64,000 nt of DNA from Taeniopygia guttata (Eukaryota; Chordata; Aves; Passeriformes; Estrildidae): contig NC_133024.1 of the NCBI RefSeq assembly GCF_048771995.1, positions 115,527,001-115,591,000 on the forward strand. Direction: 5' to 3'. Within the stretch, counting starts at the first letter, position 1; each line of letters begins with the position of its first letter. The notes below the pieces were generated by a model, which saw only the letters and a list, made by a program, of their open reading frames with translations, had not been told where the DNA came from and ran no database searches. A program made the translations under genes and the position numbers. Of the stretch, positions 26,206-37,994 are shown one piece after another.

Positions 26206-26509
26206 CAAAGCCCGTGGCTGTGTCCCCACCCGAGACCCCGGGGCTGGCAGGCCTGGCAGCTCCTCTCCAAGCAGAGTTCTGCTCCAGGTGTGTCAGACAC
26301 GTCTGAGTCACCGTGACTCACACTTGGGGCACAGATGAGCAACTCTTCGCTCTGCAAGAAACGGTTCATCAGCATAAGATGATCTTTCACTGCTGCCATG
26401 AAAAGGGGGTTCATTAGAAAGATTAGAAAGCAGGAGAGTGGTTTTCACATAGACCTGGAGTGCCAGGACAAGGGGCAACAGCCTCAAACAGAGCAGAGAT
26501 TCAGGTGGG

Positions 26510-26740
26510 AGACTGGGAATAAAGAATTGTGCCTTGGCAGGGTGGGCAGCCCTGGCACAGGTGCCCAGAGCAGCTGGGGCTGCCCCTGGATCCCTGGCAG
26601 TGCCCAAGGCCAGGCTGGACACTGGGGCTGGAGCAGCCTGGGACAGTGGGAGGGGTCCCTGCCATGGCAGGGGTGGCACTGGGTGAGATTTGAGATCCCT
26701 CCCAACCCAAACCATCCTGGCATTCTGTGTTGCCTCAAAA
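26510..26740 (+). mobile_element. CR1 LINE 3' fragment
   Basis: GTGGGAGACTGGGAATAAAG to GAGATCCCTCCCAACCCAAA, with the tail CATCCTGGCATTCTGTG. It carries the undeleted CAGCTGGGGCTGCCCCTGGA block. Confidence 0.88.
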
Positions 26741-27094
26741 GAATGCAACAGGGTCTGTTTCAATGTGTGTTCACTCTCTCTGCACCTGGGCTGGGAGGTT
26801 CAGTGAGATCCATTCCATGGAGGCCAGTGGAATGAAAGGCTTGGCCCCTAAAGTCCATCAAACACCACAGAAAATCCTGTCTGAAATGTGAAATCCAGCA
26901 CATCCTTAACTGGTGAGCTCCAGCCTCGAAGGGGAAACCTCTCAAGCTCTTGCTTGCAGCTCAGCCAAATTGGTGTTGAAATGAAGGACACGTGGCTGCT
27001 TCCCTTGCCCGGCCTCTGTGGGGTCAGCAGTGAAACCTTCTCGGTCAGACTGGGGCATCACAGCACCACAGAATCGTGGAGTTATTGTTTGATG

Positions 27095-27450
27095 TCTGTC
27101 GCTATTGGACACGAAATGAGCACACAGAAGCTTGGTGAGTTCAAGAGGGAAAAAGAGACAATTTTATTTCTGACCTTGCAATATATAGAATTCCAAAAGT
27201 GACAGTGGATTGAAGGCTGAAATTGCCACCTCTCCATCCACACTGGTCAAACCAACAGCCCATCAATTCTCTCCTCCCACAAAGAAGAATGCAAAACAAT
27301 CATTATTTACATGAACAGGGAGTGAGAAACTCCAGTAGAAATATTAAACATTATCAGAAGGCTAAAGAAGTTTTATGAGAACTTTAAAATTTTCAAAAGA
27401 ACCATAAAAGAAAATTTTACACTTTTAAAAATCAGGGCAACAGATGTCAG
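27095..27450 (-). mobile_element. Probable antisense LTR of an endogenous retrovirus
   Basis: TTTATT at 27163-27168 gives a minus-strand AATAAA, with a TATATA-like sequence about 15 bases further on. The AT-rich body resembles passerine LTRs. No coding part is attached. Ends are approximate; looks like a solo LTR of moderate age. Confidence 0.5.
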
Positions 27451-27451
27451 A

Positions 27452-27715
27452 ATATCCGACACCGAGTCCAGCCCTTCCCCAGCACTGCCAAAGCCACTGC
27501 TGACCATGTCCCCAGGTGCCACCTGCACAGGGCTGTGAAATCCCCCCAGGGATGTGAGTCCAGCCTCTCCCAGGGCTGAGCAGCCCATTCAGTGATGAAA
27601 TTGTCCCTAACGCCCAGGCTAAACCTCCTCTGGCACAGCTTGAGGCTGTTGGCCCTGTCCTCATTCCCCAGGAGAAGGGAGCAGCCCCTCGAGAGCCTGT
27701 TCTGGTGTTGCCTGT
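27452..27715 (-). mobile_element. CR1 LINE fragment, older subtype
   Basis: Antisense body with CCAGCACTGCCAAAGCCACT, ACATCCCTGGGGGGATTTC in reverse and AGGCTAAACCTCCTCTGGCA. Resembles the upstream part of CR1 rather than the common young 3' block. Confidence 0.75.
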
Positions 27716-27883
27716 GCTGTGTGTGCCCTGGAGGGGGAACTGGGCTGGGGCAGGGACCCCCAGGCTCTGACTGCCACAGGCTGGTGCCAACCTGGCTTTG
27801 GTTAGACCTGGCCCAGAGCTGGGAGCAGGATGCTCACAGGCTGCACCTCGCGAGTGAACTGAGGCGCAGTGCAGCTAGGGAGC

Positions 27884-28338
27884 TACTACAGAAATTATTT
27901 CTACTAAACTACTACAGAAATTATTTCTACTAAACTACTACAGAAATTATCTCTACTAAACTACTACAGGAAATATTTCTACTAAACTACTACAGAAATT
28001 ATTTCTACTCAATTACTACAGAAATTATTTCTACTAAACTACTACAGAAATTATTTCTACTAAACTACTACAGAAATTATTTCTACTAAACTACTACAGA
28101 AATTATTTCTACTAAACTACTACAGGGAATATTTCTACTAAACTACTACAGAAATTATTTCTACTAAACTACTACAGAAATTATCTCTACTAAACTACTA
28201 CAGAAATTATTTCTACTAAACTACTACAGAAATTATTTCTACTCAATTACTACAGAAATTATTTCTACTAAACTACTACAGAAATTATTTCTACTAAACT
28301 ACTACAGAAAATATTTCTACTAAGCTACTACAGGAAAT
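27884..28338. repeat. 26 bp AT-rich satellite (AAACTACTACAGAAATTATTTCTACT)n, about 17 copies
   Basis: Very regular units with few variants (GGAAATA, CTCAATT, TATCTCT). Each holds the inverted repeat AGAAAT-T-ATTTCT. The composition (about 70% AT) contrasts sharply with the other arrays in the window. Confidence 0.95.
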
Positions 28339-28929
28339 ACTTAAGGCCTGAGTAAAACAGGGCACCTGTGGCTTGTGTTCATGCTCAGGACCTGCCCCTG
28401 TGGCAGGATTGCCTCCCCACAGGGAAGGCACTGGCTGAGGGGCTGGGCTGGCATCCCTTTGGGCATCCCCAGCCCAGATCAGAGATGTGATCACATCAGA
28501 TGTGATCTCAGCTCAGTCCCCGACCGGGTGAGATGGAGCTGGGCTGGCATTAATCTGCTGCAGCACCCTGGTGCGTGGGCCAGGGACCCCAGTGAGGTTC
28601 CATGGCCCCAGTCCCCTGGGTCCCCCTGGGACACCATGCCCGGGTCCAGGAGCATTCCTGCCCAGCCCTCCGGGCAGGCTGCTTGCCAGGGACCTGCTGT
28701 GCTGGCAGCGAGAGCACCAGCTGAATTTAGAGGGTTTATTGATCGGCAAGGTGCTGTTCACTCAACTCCCACACCCAGAGAATCTCTCCTTCCTTCTCTA
28801 AGGGAGCAACGTGGGGCACACTTCCCCAAGGCAGAGCTACAGCAAAACATCAGGGTTCGACACACACACAAAGACTTACTGCACTTCACGGGCAGAGAGG
28901 AGAGTTCCAGTGCAAATTAAACCCAAATG

Positions 28930-29015
28930 CAGGGTTTATAGAACCAGAGAATGGCTGGGGTTGGAAGGACTGTAGAGATCCTCTCTGACCTAATGCAACT
29001 CAAACGCTGGAAACC
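28930..29015 (-). mobile_element. Short CR1 3' remnant
   Basis: TATAGAACCAGAGAATGGCT then GGGGTTGGAAGGACTGTAGA is an inverted CR1 terminal block. Confidence 0.65.
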
Positions 29016-30625
29016 AAAGCAAAACTGAGGTTTGTTTCTTACCTCAGAACGCTACAGAATCAGTGATTCCTGGCAAAAAGAAATGCACCGTCTCTGTTTT
29101 GCAGGGAAATGGTGAAATGCTGTAAGTGTGCTGGGTTAGAGTGTTGGAGCACCAGCCTCCTTCTCCCTGGCAGCTTTTCTGCTGTGCTGGAGCCCTTGCA
29201 CAGAAATCTTTAAAGGTCAAGGGCCCGATGAAACTTGACAGGTTTTGAACCTGAGATAGCTGGGTTTGTTTTTAAATCTGGAATATGTAACAAGACAAGG
29301 AATCTCTCTCTGATTTCTTGCTTTGCACTGCAGCACCTTTCTCATTTTCAAGGCACTGTTTTGGTCACAGTGGTCCCCACCGTGGACACGACTGCACCAG
29401 CAATTCCCCTGTCTTTAACCCTTTTATTTTGGGGGTGAAAATGAGGCACATCATGAGCAGTGATCCCTGCACTGAGCCAGAGGGGTCAATCTGCTGAGGT
29501 CTCAAATTGCAACTGAGGGTCTAGAAAATGAGACTTTTACCATAAAAAAAGCTTAATTCATTTAGCTTCTAAGATGAGGCCTCATACACCTTAGGCAAAT
29601 CACTGAACTAATTTTTGCTGCTCAGAATGAGAATCAATGCCACTCAAAATGGGAATAAATACTGCCTCTGTCCTTCTGCCTTCCCGAACTGGCAGGTCTG
29701 GGCACCCTGCAAAGCCTCTGGCTGTCCTGTTGGGTGGCTGTGTGGGTGAATTCTGACTGGAACATTAAGCTGCTGCCATTAAATGAGCGATAAATTGGTA
29801 ACAAATTAAATACACGTTGCTGCAGAGAAAAGAAGGGGTTGCACATGTGGCTGCCCCTGGAACTGGCCCTGGCTGAAGGCCCTGGAGGGCAGAGTCAGCC
29901 TGCTGGTGTCTCACAGCCAGCCTGGACCAGGCAGCCCGGGTCACCCGTTCACTTATCATTTCTTCACAAAATAGCAGTGCCATGGGTAACCTCCAAGCAA
30001 CAAGAAACAAAGTCAAGCTACTGAAAGAAAAGTCTTGTGTTCCATCTCAGAATGGCATTAGATTTCTTTTTTGGCTATTTTTAGAGAGAGTTACGTGCTC
30101 AGTCACATGTATCACCGCACCAGAGCTGCAGCTCTGCTCTGGGGGACGTTGCTCTGATGCCTCCAGTTGCTGCTCCAAACTGATGCCCAGGAGATTTTTT
30201 AGCTCCAGGGAAGCAGCTACTCTGCAGCAAGAGCACTTTTAGGATTTGGTAACAACAATTTGTTTCAATGCCACTCTGTGATTCTTCTGAGAAGGATTTT
30301 TCACTGGCATGTTTACTCAAAGTGAGGTCAAATGATGCAGTTAAGGAATAAAAACACCCCATGAATGCTGAAGTGCAGCACTTGGTTTTATTTCTGTATT
30401 ACTCCTTTAGGAGATTTTTCAATACTATGAATTTTGATGAAGAATAAATCTCTAAGATTAATTTCATTATACATGTGTCATTCAGAAGAACACATTCATT
30501 ATATGTCTTTCCCCCTGAGTCCAGATTTATTGTCACACCACAGTGGAATTCCACCTACCTCTTCCTTGTAGGGGATTTACATGGGAACTTCCAGCTGCAT
30601 ATGAGGGAAAATCCCTTTGCAGTGT
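29016..30625. other. AT-rich, non-repetitive stretch without a recognised gene
   Basis: Moderate GC and no simple repeats, unlike the rest of the window. No exon or RNA gene was recognised. Such unique stretches are where conserved regulatory elements could lie, but none is proved. Confidence 0.4.
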
Positions 30626-30629
30626 GGGT

Positions 30630-30815
30630 GATCGAGCACTGGAAGAGCTGCCCAGGAGGCTGTGGGGTCTCCTCTGGAGATGGCCAAAGCCACCTGGCTG
30701 TGATCCTGTGTCACCTGCCCTGGATGAGCCTGCGTGAGCAAGGGTCAGGGGAGCTGATCTCTGGAGGTCCCTTCCCACCCCAGCTGCTCCATCAGTCCGG
30801 GGCTCTGGGGTTTCC
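30630..30815 (+). mobile_element. CR1 LINE 3' fragment, diverged
   Basis: GAGCACTGGAAGAGCTGCCC, GTGGGGTCTCCTCTGGAGAT and GGAGGTCCCTTCCCACCCCA mark an older CR1 subfamily. It sits just beyond the broken 3' end of the olfactory receptor pseudogene. Confidence 0.7.
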
Positions 30816-30884
30816 CAAAAGTGGCATGCTTGGGGTGAGTTCTCATTTCTTGGATCGCTCTCCTTCCATTGCCAATCTGCCATC

Positions 30885-31653
30885 CTGATTTTTGCCTTTA
30901 TCTTGCATTCTGCACAAACCTGGGGACCGTGATGTGAGCGTGTCGGGTGTTCTGTGTTTGCCTGGGCTCGCAGACTCGGGATGCTGCCTGAAAGAGCTGA
31001 AAGGGAAGATGAAGCCATAGGAGACGGCGATGAGGGCCAGGTCCAGCAGCCCCAGGCTGAAAGGCAGGGCGAGCCCGTACCAGACCAGGCCAGGCGGGCA
31101 ATGCCCACGTGCTCGCAATAGGTGTGCGGGATGACGCTGTGCCCGCAGAACGGCAGCCGCCTCCGCAGGAAGATGCAGGGGAAAATGACGCAGAAACCCC
31201 TCAGCAGAGCCACCAGCCCTGTCTGGCCACGGCGGACGGCGTCAGCACCGCCCCGTACCGCAGCGGGAAGCAGATGGACACAAAGCAGTCAAAGGCCATG
31301 GCCAGCAGGATCTTCAACTCCGCTATGGTGGTGAAGTGCAGGAAGAACATCTGGGTCAGGCAGGCGCTGAAGGAAATCTCCCTGCCTTGGAACAAGAACA
31401 GAGCCAGCATCTTGGGCACCGCCGTGGTGGAAGCGTGAGGTCGGCGACGGGCAGCATGGCCAGGAAGAGGTACATGGGCTGGTGAGGCTGTGCTCTGTCC
31501 AGATGGTGAGCAGCAGGACACCACTGCCCAGCAGCGCTGCCACGTACACGCAGCAGAACGGGATGGAGATCCAGACTGCAGCTGCTCCATGCCCGGGATG
31601 CCCTCCAGGATGGACATGTCTGGGGTCAGGCTGCTCAGGTTGGACGGGGGCAT
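30885..31653 (-). pseudogene. Class I olfactory receptor pseudogene
   Basis: Begins at ATG 31653 (MPPSNLSSLT, then EGIPGMEQL), preceded by a good splice acceptor (TTTGCTTTCAG), as in intact avian receptors with a 5' untranslated exon. Recognisable pieces in order: TM1-like SPFCCVYVAALLGS, then TTAVPKMLALFLFQGREISF, SACLTQMFF, the TM3 end [15 protein letters not shown] (DRY has become DCF), [27 protein letters not shown] and TM5 [14 protein letters not shown]. These lie in different frames, with at least four frameshifts, and the part from TM6 to the C-terminus is missing or unrecognisable. Best resemblance is to the intact receptor at 44.4 kb, so it is probably an old tandem duplicate. It cannot make a receptor. 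Confidence 0.88.
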
Positions 31654-31659
31654 GTTCAC

Positions 31660-33280
31660 CTGAAAGCAAAGCAGAAGATACTGCAGAACATTATTTTGGA
31701 GTGCTTGAGCTCTTCCAGCAGCACCAAATGCCTCGTGTGACCTGCTGTGCTCTGCAGAGAGCCCCAGCCAGAGGCACAAAGCCAGGCTGCACACCCTGTG
31801 GCCTGCACTGTGCTGCAGGGTGTGCTTGCACCCCGCTCATGTGAAAACCAGCGTCCAGATCTGCTCCTCACTTGGTTTTAACACAACCGTTACACGTTTT
31901 TCTTCCACGTGCTTCCACTTCAGGCAGTGACTGGAGACAGAACCAGCTCCTGTTGCATGAATACTGGAATATTTCTGCGTTCTCTGAGTCCAGAGGAGAA
32001 GGAAGAAATCGGGCAATGAGAGAGGAATGGCCAAGTGTTTGCAGGGTGAGCAAGATGTTCTCAGGCACTGAGAGTGGGCAGTTCTAGGGCCCCTGGGCTC
32101 AGCTGGGATAGAGATCAAAATTAACTCCAGGTTTGGAGTTGGCTGCCCATGTTCCTTGTCTCCAAACTTCTCTTTCCCTCCCCTTTCAGCTCTGAGACCC
32201 AGTTCAATTTTCTTTGCAGCATTTTTCCGAGCAAATCCGGCAGAACTAAAATATAACCAGGCAGTTGGAAAGACCTTTGTGTCAGAAGAAAAACCTGTGG
32301 GAGATGGAATCCTCCCTCCAGCTAAAGGAAAGGAGGTGCTGCTGCCCTGAGAGCCCTGAAGAGCCCCAGAGGCTGAATCAGACCCAAACACACAAACTAA
32401 GATGAAATGTGAATGTTTTCAGCAACTTCTGCATTAACACTCAGGTCTTAAATCTCAAAACTCAAACCATAAGGAATTATCCATAACGCAGGAGGAAGTG
32501 GGGTGAGTGCTGAAAAGCTGTGATGTTGTTGCACACCAAAATATTGACTCTGTATATGAAAAAACAACTGTATCTTCAACAACAGGTTGGATTCCCTGTT
32601 CACATTCAGTTTAACATCTAAAATATCCTGAACCAAGAAAGTGTCAGGGAAACACAATATGGCAGTGGATCATCTTTAAAAATAAAATTAATCAAAATCA
32701 CACTTGATTTTATGATAATACTAATTATTATGTAACAAAAACTACTATTCTCTAATAATACCAGCAAATTTTGTAATTTTTTAAAAGTGGTTCAGTATAA
32801 ATATTGCATCAAACGAAAACAGATGTGAGGTGTTAACAGAAAGGATATTACTAGTGCTGGGAGCTGGCAGCTGTGCTGCCATGCCAACAGCTCAGCCTCT
32901 GTGGCAAAATGCAAATATTAAACTGCAAATAAACAGGGATGCAGCGGGAATCTCAGTGCACCCAGGAGCTCTGCACCAAAGGAGTCCCTCAGCTTTAGAC
33001 CCTTCCCGAACCCATCAGAGCCCTTCCTCACGATGCACCAGGTCCTTTCCCATGAGCCAGCCTCGCTGGAAACTCGGGTAACACACTTCTCAGAGCAGCT
33101 CTAAGGCTGCAGCTCGCACAGCTCTGCCCAAGCCGCTCCTTGGATTCGCCTTCCCTAAACCCCTTTCCTTTTACTCAACTCGAAGCAGTTCCCTAAAACA
33201 CGAGCTCCATCTGCCCCGGGATGCCGGGAAGCTCTGCGGGCTCTGGGGATCACTGCGGGAGCGTTTGGAGCTACAGGAAG
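31660..33280. other. No recognised gene; AT-rich core at 32.4-32.9 kb
   Basis: Non-repetitive apart from A/T-rich runs near 32680-32800. No exon, RNA gene or transposon could be named. Confidence 0.4.
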
Positions 33281-33284
33281 GACG

Positions 33285-33450
33285 GAGAGGGGCAGGAGAG
33301 GGGCAGAGAGGGGATGGAGAGGGGCTGGAGAGGGGCAGAGAGGGGATGGAGAGGGGATGGAGAGGGGCAGAGAGGGGCAGAGAGGGGCTGGAGAGGGGCA
33401 GAGAGGGCTGGAGGGGGGCAGGATAGGAGCTGGAGGGGGGCAGGATAGGA
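33285..33450. repeat. Purine-rich minisatellite (GAGAGGGGCAGAGAGGGGATG)n
   Basis: Ten-base GAGAGGGGCA/GAGAGGGGAT/GAGAGGGGCT units on the plus strand, passing into GGAGGGGGGCAGGATAG units. It borders the CpG island on its left. Confidence 0.9.
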
Positions 33451-33454
33451 GCTG

Positions 33455-34490
33455 AAGTGGGGCCGGCTCCCCCGGGTCCTGGCCCTGGGTTGGAGGTCAG
33501 GGCAGCGGAGCGGCGGCGGGGACAGGGACGGAGGGTTCCTGCGGATTCCGGGGGGTTCCCTCGGATTCTGGGGGTTCCTGCGGATCCCGGGGATTCTCCT
33601 TAGCACGGAATGGAACCGCAGGCACGTTTCTCTTGCACGGAGGGCGCGTCCGCGGCTCCGTGCCGGGGCCGGTGGTCCAGCCCAGCCGGCGGCACCGGCC
33701 CCGGGCATCACCCGCGCGTGGCTCCCGCTGCCGCTGCCGCTGCGCCACCACCTCCGGCCCGGGGCCGCGGCTCCAGGGACGCTGTGTCGCTGTCCCCACG
33801 CTCAGCAGGGACGGCTCTTCCCCCGATTCCACTTAAGGGCAGCTCGGCAGCTCCGCGCCAGCCTCTCGGTGCGCGGAGATCCCTGCGGCCCCGGGGCCCC
33901 GGGGCAGCTCCGGGGGAGGAAGGGAGCGGCGGTCCCTCCGCGGGGCCCAGCGGCTGGGGACGCTCCCCGTCCCTCTCGGCAGCCCCGGGGCCAATCCCCG
34001 GTGCTCCCCGGTGCCCCCCGGGGCCAATTCCCGGTGCTCCCCGGTGCTCCCCGGTGCTCCCCGGTGTCCCCCGGGGCCAATTCCCGGTGCTCCCCGGTGC
34101 TCCCCGGTGTCCCCCGGGGCCAATCCCCGGTGCCCCCCGGTGCTCCCCGGTGCCTCCCCGGTGCTCCCCGGGGCCAATCCCCGGTGCTCCCCGGTGCTCC
34201 CCGGTGCCCCCCGGTGCCTCCCCCGCCCCTCGGTGCCCCGCACACCGGGAGCTGCCGCTCGCCGCGGCTCCCGACGGCTCCGTGTGCCCCCAGCCCACCG
34301 AGCCCCCCCCCCCCCCCCCCCATCCTGGGGACCCCCGGCACCGCCGGACGGGGCCCGGGCGGGCGAGCACCGGCGGCTGCGGGAGGACGGGCGGGCGAGG
34401 GGAGCGCTGCCGAGCGCTCTGCACGGAGCTCTGGAAGCAGCATCCCCGAGCGGAGTAAAACTTCTGCCGTGCAGATCGCTCTCGGTGATT
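33455..34490. promoter_or_regulatory. CpG island without a recognised gene
   Basis: About 1 kb with frequent CpG (GGCAGCGGAGCGGCGGCGGG, CCCGGGGCCGCGGCTCCAGG). It contains the minisatellite at 33985-34225 and a run of 19 C at 34303-34321. Open frames exist on both strands but none has a known domain. It may be the promoter and first exon of a gene that cannot be recognised from sequence, or a GC-biased repeat region. Confidence 0.4.
33985..34225. repeat. CCCCGGTGCTC minisatellite
   Basis: Eleven-base CCCCGGTGCTC units alternate with CCCCGGGGCCAATCCCCGG/CCAATTCC variants, about 20 units, inside the CpG island. Confidence 0.9.
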
Positions 34491-34609
34491 AATTGGGCAG
34501 AAGGAATGTGGAAGTTTCCAAATTCCAGATTTGGAATGCGGGAGGAGGTCTGTGGGCTCGGCTGCTCCAGGGGAAGGGAGGGAGAGTTCTGGGCTCGGGA
34601 TCGCTCCTG

Positions 34610-34715
34610 GCACTGCCGGGAGCGGGGTGGCATCGCTGCCCGTGGCAGGGCGGTGAAACGCCCTTCGGGGCGCCTCCCAAACCCAAGCCGCCCTGCCACA
34701 CGATCCCGCTAATGC
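34610..34715 (+). mobile_element. Diverged CR1 3' end
   Basis: GCCCGTGGCAGGGCGGTGAA, then CGGGGCGCCTCCCAAACCCA and CACACGATCCC resemble a CR1 end whose bases have shifted towards G and C. Confidence 0.5.
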
Positions 34716-35014
34716 CCGGACCCCGTGCCCGGGGTCAGCGGTGGCCACCCCTCCCTGCAGCCCCCAGGGATCCCCCTGTGCCGGGGCTGGAGCCCACCCC
34801 TCTGCAGGCAGGATCTCCCGCAGGCAGGGTCATTCCAGCACTCCAGCCACCAGCAGTGGGGGTGGCACCCCCAGGGGACAAACACAGGCAGGTTTTGGCC
34901 ATAATAAAGCCAAAAACTGCACGAGAGCACTGGTGCCACTCAGCATCCAACTAAGCCCCAAGGCAGGAGCTGCCACCCTGCTAAGTCTTGGTGAGGACCG
35001 CAGGTACTACAGGA

Positions 35015-35222
35015 ACCATGGAATCACAGCACCACGGAGCAGGGTGGGCTGGAAGGGACCTTAAAGTTCATCTCTTTCAATCTCCTGACACCTCCCACTG
35101 TCCCAGCTGCTCCAGCCCCAGTGTCCAGCCTGGCCCTGGGCACTGCCAGGGATCCAGGGGCAGCCCCAGCTGCTCTGGGAATTCCATCCCAGCCCTGCCC
35201 ACCCTGCCAGGTGACAACATCT
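35015..35222 (-). mobile_element. CR1 LINE 3' fragment
   Basis: ACCATGGAATCACAGCACCA begins the inverted tail. The body lacks the GCCATGGCAGGGA block between CAATCTC and CTGACACCTC, a small private deletion, and ends CTGCCCACCCTGCCAGGTGA. Confidence 0.85.
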
Positions 35223-36680
35223 GACCTCCCTGTGTCACATCACCCTCTGCTACTGTAAAAAACCACTCTCCACTTGGACTACTAATCCGAGTAAACCCAA
35301 AATTCAGGTGATGCCTGTCTGTGTGGCACTCATGGCTGGCACAGGGAGCCCAGGGAGCTGCAGGATCGCTGCTGCAGCAGGATCAGTGGGCAGTTAGTGT
35401 TCTCCAGGGGGAACTCTGGGCAGAGGATATCTGCTGTCCTGGCCAGGCTAGAAACGTGTGCCTGGAAGTGTCCAAGGCTGCTGCCTGTGCCAGGGACCGT
35501 GGGTGGCCACTAAAGGCCAGCACTGCACAAAGGAACAGATGGCAAAGGTTGGTTCCCAGGTCACCTCATCTGTGGGGAGAGCAGAACCATGACATGGGAG
35601 ATGGGGCTCAGGGGACCCCAGCACCATTTCCACTTGGGACAACCCCCTCACCCAGCCACTTGCAACCTGCCCTGGCCAAGTCCCCTGAAAAGCCCCAGGG
35701 ACCCTCCCTTCCTGCTCCAGACCCTTCTTTCCTGGTTCAGCAAACCCCCCCATCCTGTTGTTTGCCTCAGGGATGTAAAACACCCTGGCAGATCACACCC
35801 AGCCAGCCTTTGGGTCCCCCCGGGGCTCTGCTGCCAGCCCTACATCCCCACGCCTGGGCTCACCCCCTCTCCTCTCATGGGCTCCCAGCAATGGCATATC
35901 TTGGCAGCATCCGTGTTCAATTCCCTGTTCCCAGAGCAGACACCATCCAGCACCATCAGCAGAACAAATATTTACCCAGCTGAGAAAAAGTGTGTTTGTT
36001 TCAAAAGAAAACCAAAAGGAGGCAAATGTGTCTCAGCAACCCATGGTTCATTTCTTGTTTGTGTGCTGCAGAAAGAAGTCTCCACCGTCCCCAGGTCACT
36101 GCTCACTTTCATCTGCAAAACCCACAGACCAATGCTGACAGAGGGACCAGAGAAACCCAGCTGAGAGGCAAACCGCTCCCTTTGTCTGGGCTTCATTCAC
36201 AGCTTTCAGGATATTTGACACTGACGTCAATTTTCTAAATTAAAAAAGTTTTCTTTCCATCAGAAATCTCCTGATCAGCTCCCAGAGAGCCCGGCTCGTG
36301 TCTCTGACTCGTGTCTCTGATGGCTCCTGAGGGCCGTGGGTGGTGTCCATGTCCCGAGTGTGCCAGGGGCCGGTGCCCCCAAAGCCCAGCACGTGTTTGC
36401 AGCCCCAGAGCTGCTCTGTGCTGGGCAGAGCCCCTGCCACGCACACCTGGGACAGGACACCGATGCCAGGTCACTCCCTGTCCCCACATCGGCTGGCTGC
36501 AAGGAGGGAACACTCCGGCTCGCCAGGACCCAGCTCTGGGCTGGGATCAGCCAGCCCCGGGCCAGCCGGGCCAGCCCATGCCAGGGACACCTCAGTGCTC
36601 CAGAGGGGGGAACAGGGCACCCCCTCCTCACCCAACAGGGGTGATGCCTTGTGAGGCTGCCCCGGAGCAGGGGCTGGGCA
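35223..36680. other. No recognised gene
   Basis: Open frames up to 220 codons occur without motifs. Nothing else was identified. Confidence 0.4.
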
Positions 36681-36689
36681 GAGCTACAG

Positions 36690-37104
36690 AATAAAGCAGG
36701 GATTTATTCCAGGATCTCCTCATGGACCCACCTTGGGCAGCACCAGAGCCCAGCCAGGGCTGCACCCAAATGAACCAAAATGGCCCCAAAATGGCCCCAA
36801 AATGCACGAGCGCTCCCGGGGGCTCTCCCTGGGATCAGTTCTGCTCCATTGGCACCTTGGAGTTCATTGTCCCATTCCAGCTTCAGCCCAGGCAGTCCCA
36901 CCCTGCTTGTTTTTCTCTCTCCAGCCCACGCTGTTTGTGCTCCTGGGCTGAGATTTGGGTCATTTGTCCTTGGTGCCCAGCCGGAGCAGGAATTGTTTTG
37001 TCTCCCTGCTCTGTGCACACAGCTCGGCATCCCCTATATGAAGCTCAGACCCATACACTAAAGCAGCACAGAACCTGAAAAATATAAAAACTAAACCTGA
37101 GGCA
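36690..37104 (-). mobile_element. LTR-like element, copy 2 (fuller)
   Basis: On the minus strand it opens with TG (TGCCTCAGG), has a TATA-like CTTCATATAGG near 37030-37045 and an AATAAA at 36703-36708, the layout of a retroviral LTR. Copy 1 at 21378-21760 is about 95% identical, so it is a real dispersed family of fairly recent activity. A 13-base duplication (GGCCCCAAAATGG) is private to this copy. No retroviral coding is attached; fossil. Confidence 0.65.
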
Positions 37105-37345
37105 TGATTTACCCTCTTTAGAGGCTCAACAAGGCCTTTACCTTGCCAAGTCTCTATTCTAAATATATACTAATAATGGGTATTTAATAACAGACAAATA
37201 TCTAACAATAGTAAACATCTATCAATATAAACATCTAATAAAAACATCTGACAACAGATAAATATCTAACAGTAAATAAACATCTAATACTAGATAAATA
37301 TCTAATAACAGTAAATATCTAACAGTAGATGTCTAATAAGAACCT
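37105..37345. repeat. AT-rich degenerate repeat (AATATCTAACAGTA)n
   Basis: From about 37150, imperfect 10-16 base units (TAAATATCTAACAGTA, AAACATCTAATA) recur about 14 times, directly after the LTR edge. Confidence 0.8.
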
Positions 37346-37994
37346 GTTTTCCTCTTCTCCCCAGCTCAGTTTGCCTCCCTCCATCCCCATGCCATTTCAA
37401 AATGTAAGCATTGACTGAAGAAAAAGAGAATTCATGCTTTGTTCCTGTTGCAGCTGGTAATTTACACTGCCCAGAGAGAGCTGGGATTGCAGGCAGGTGT
37501 TTCAGACTCCTCCTTTACTCTGGTGCCAGAGAACTCTCCAGATGCTGCTCACAACCCAGAGGTGTCTGTGACTCAAACCGGGTTTGCTCTCCTTGCCTCG
37601 GCAGCCCCAGGGAGGGCTGGGGCAGAAGGTGTTTAACGCCCCAAATGCTGGCACAGCTCTCAGGAAAAAGCTCCCCACTCCCTGCCCCAGCCCGGGCCAA
37701 GGCCACGCTGCTCAGGCCAAGGCAGCACCCACGGCTACCCAGAGGCACCTGCTGGCCCCACATCCCCCGGCAGATGCTCCAGGAGCCTGGCCCGATTTCC
37801 AGCAGTTCTGGGACCAAAGTCTCATTTTTCACAACAAGGCACTGCTGGGACCTCCACCCGTGCCCCTGTGTGACCCCGAGAAGCACCTGCAAGGGGGCTT
37901 TGCTCTAAATTCTGTCCAGAGGGGCTGGGGAGCCCAGCAGGACAGCGGGAGGTGTCCCACGGGGACTGGGCAGGGCCGGCGTGTGCTGGGCAGG
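37346..37994. other. No recognised gene
   Basis: Overlapping open frames on both strands without motifs. Confidence 0.4.

Noticed and set aside
28854-28870. GGGTTCGACAC, resembling a tRNA B box
   Set aside because: No matching A box or cloverleaf stems at the right distance.
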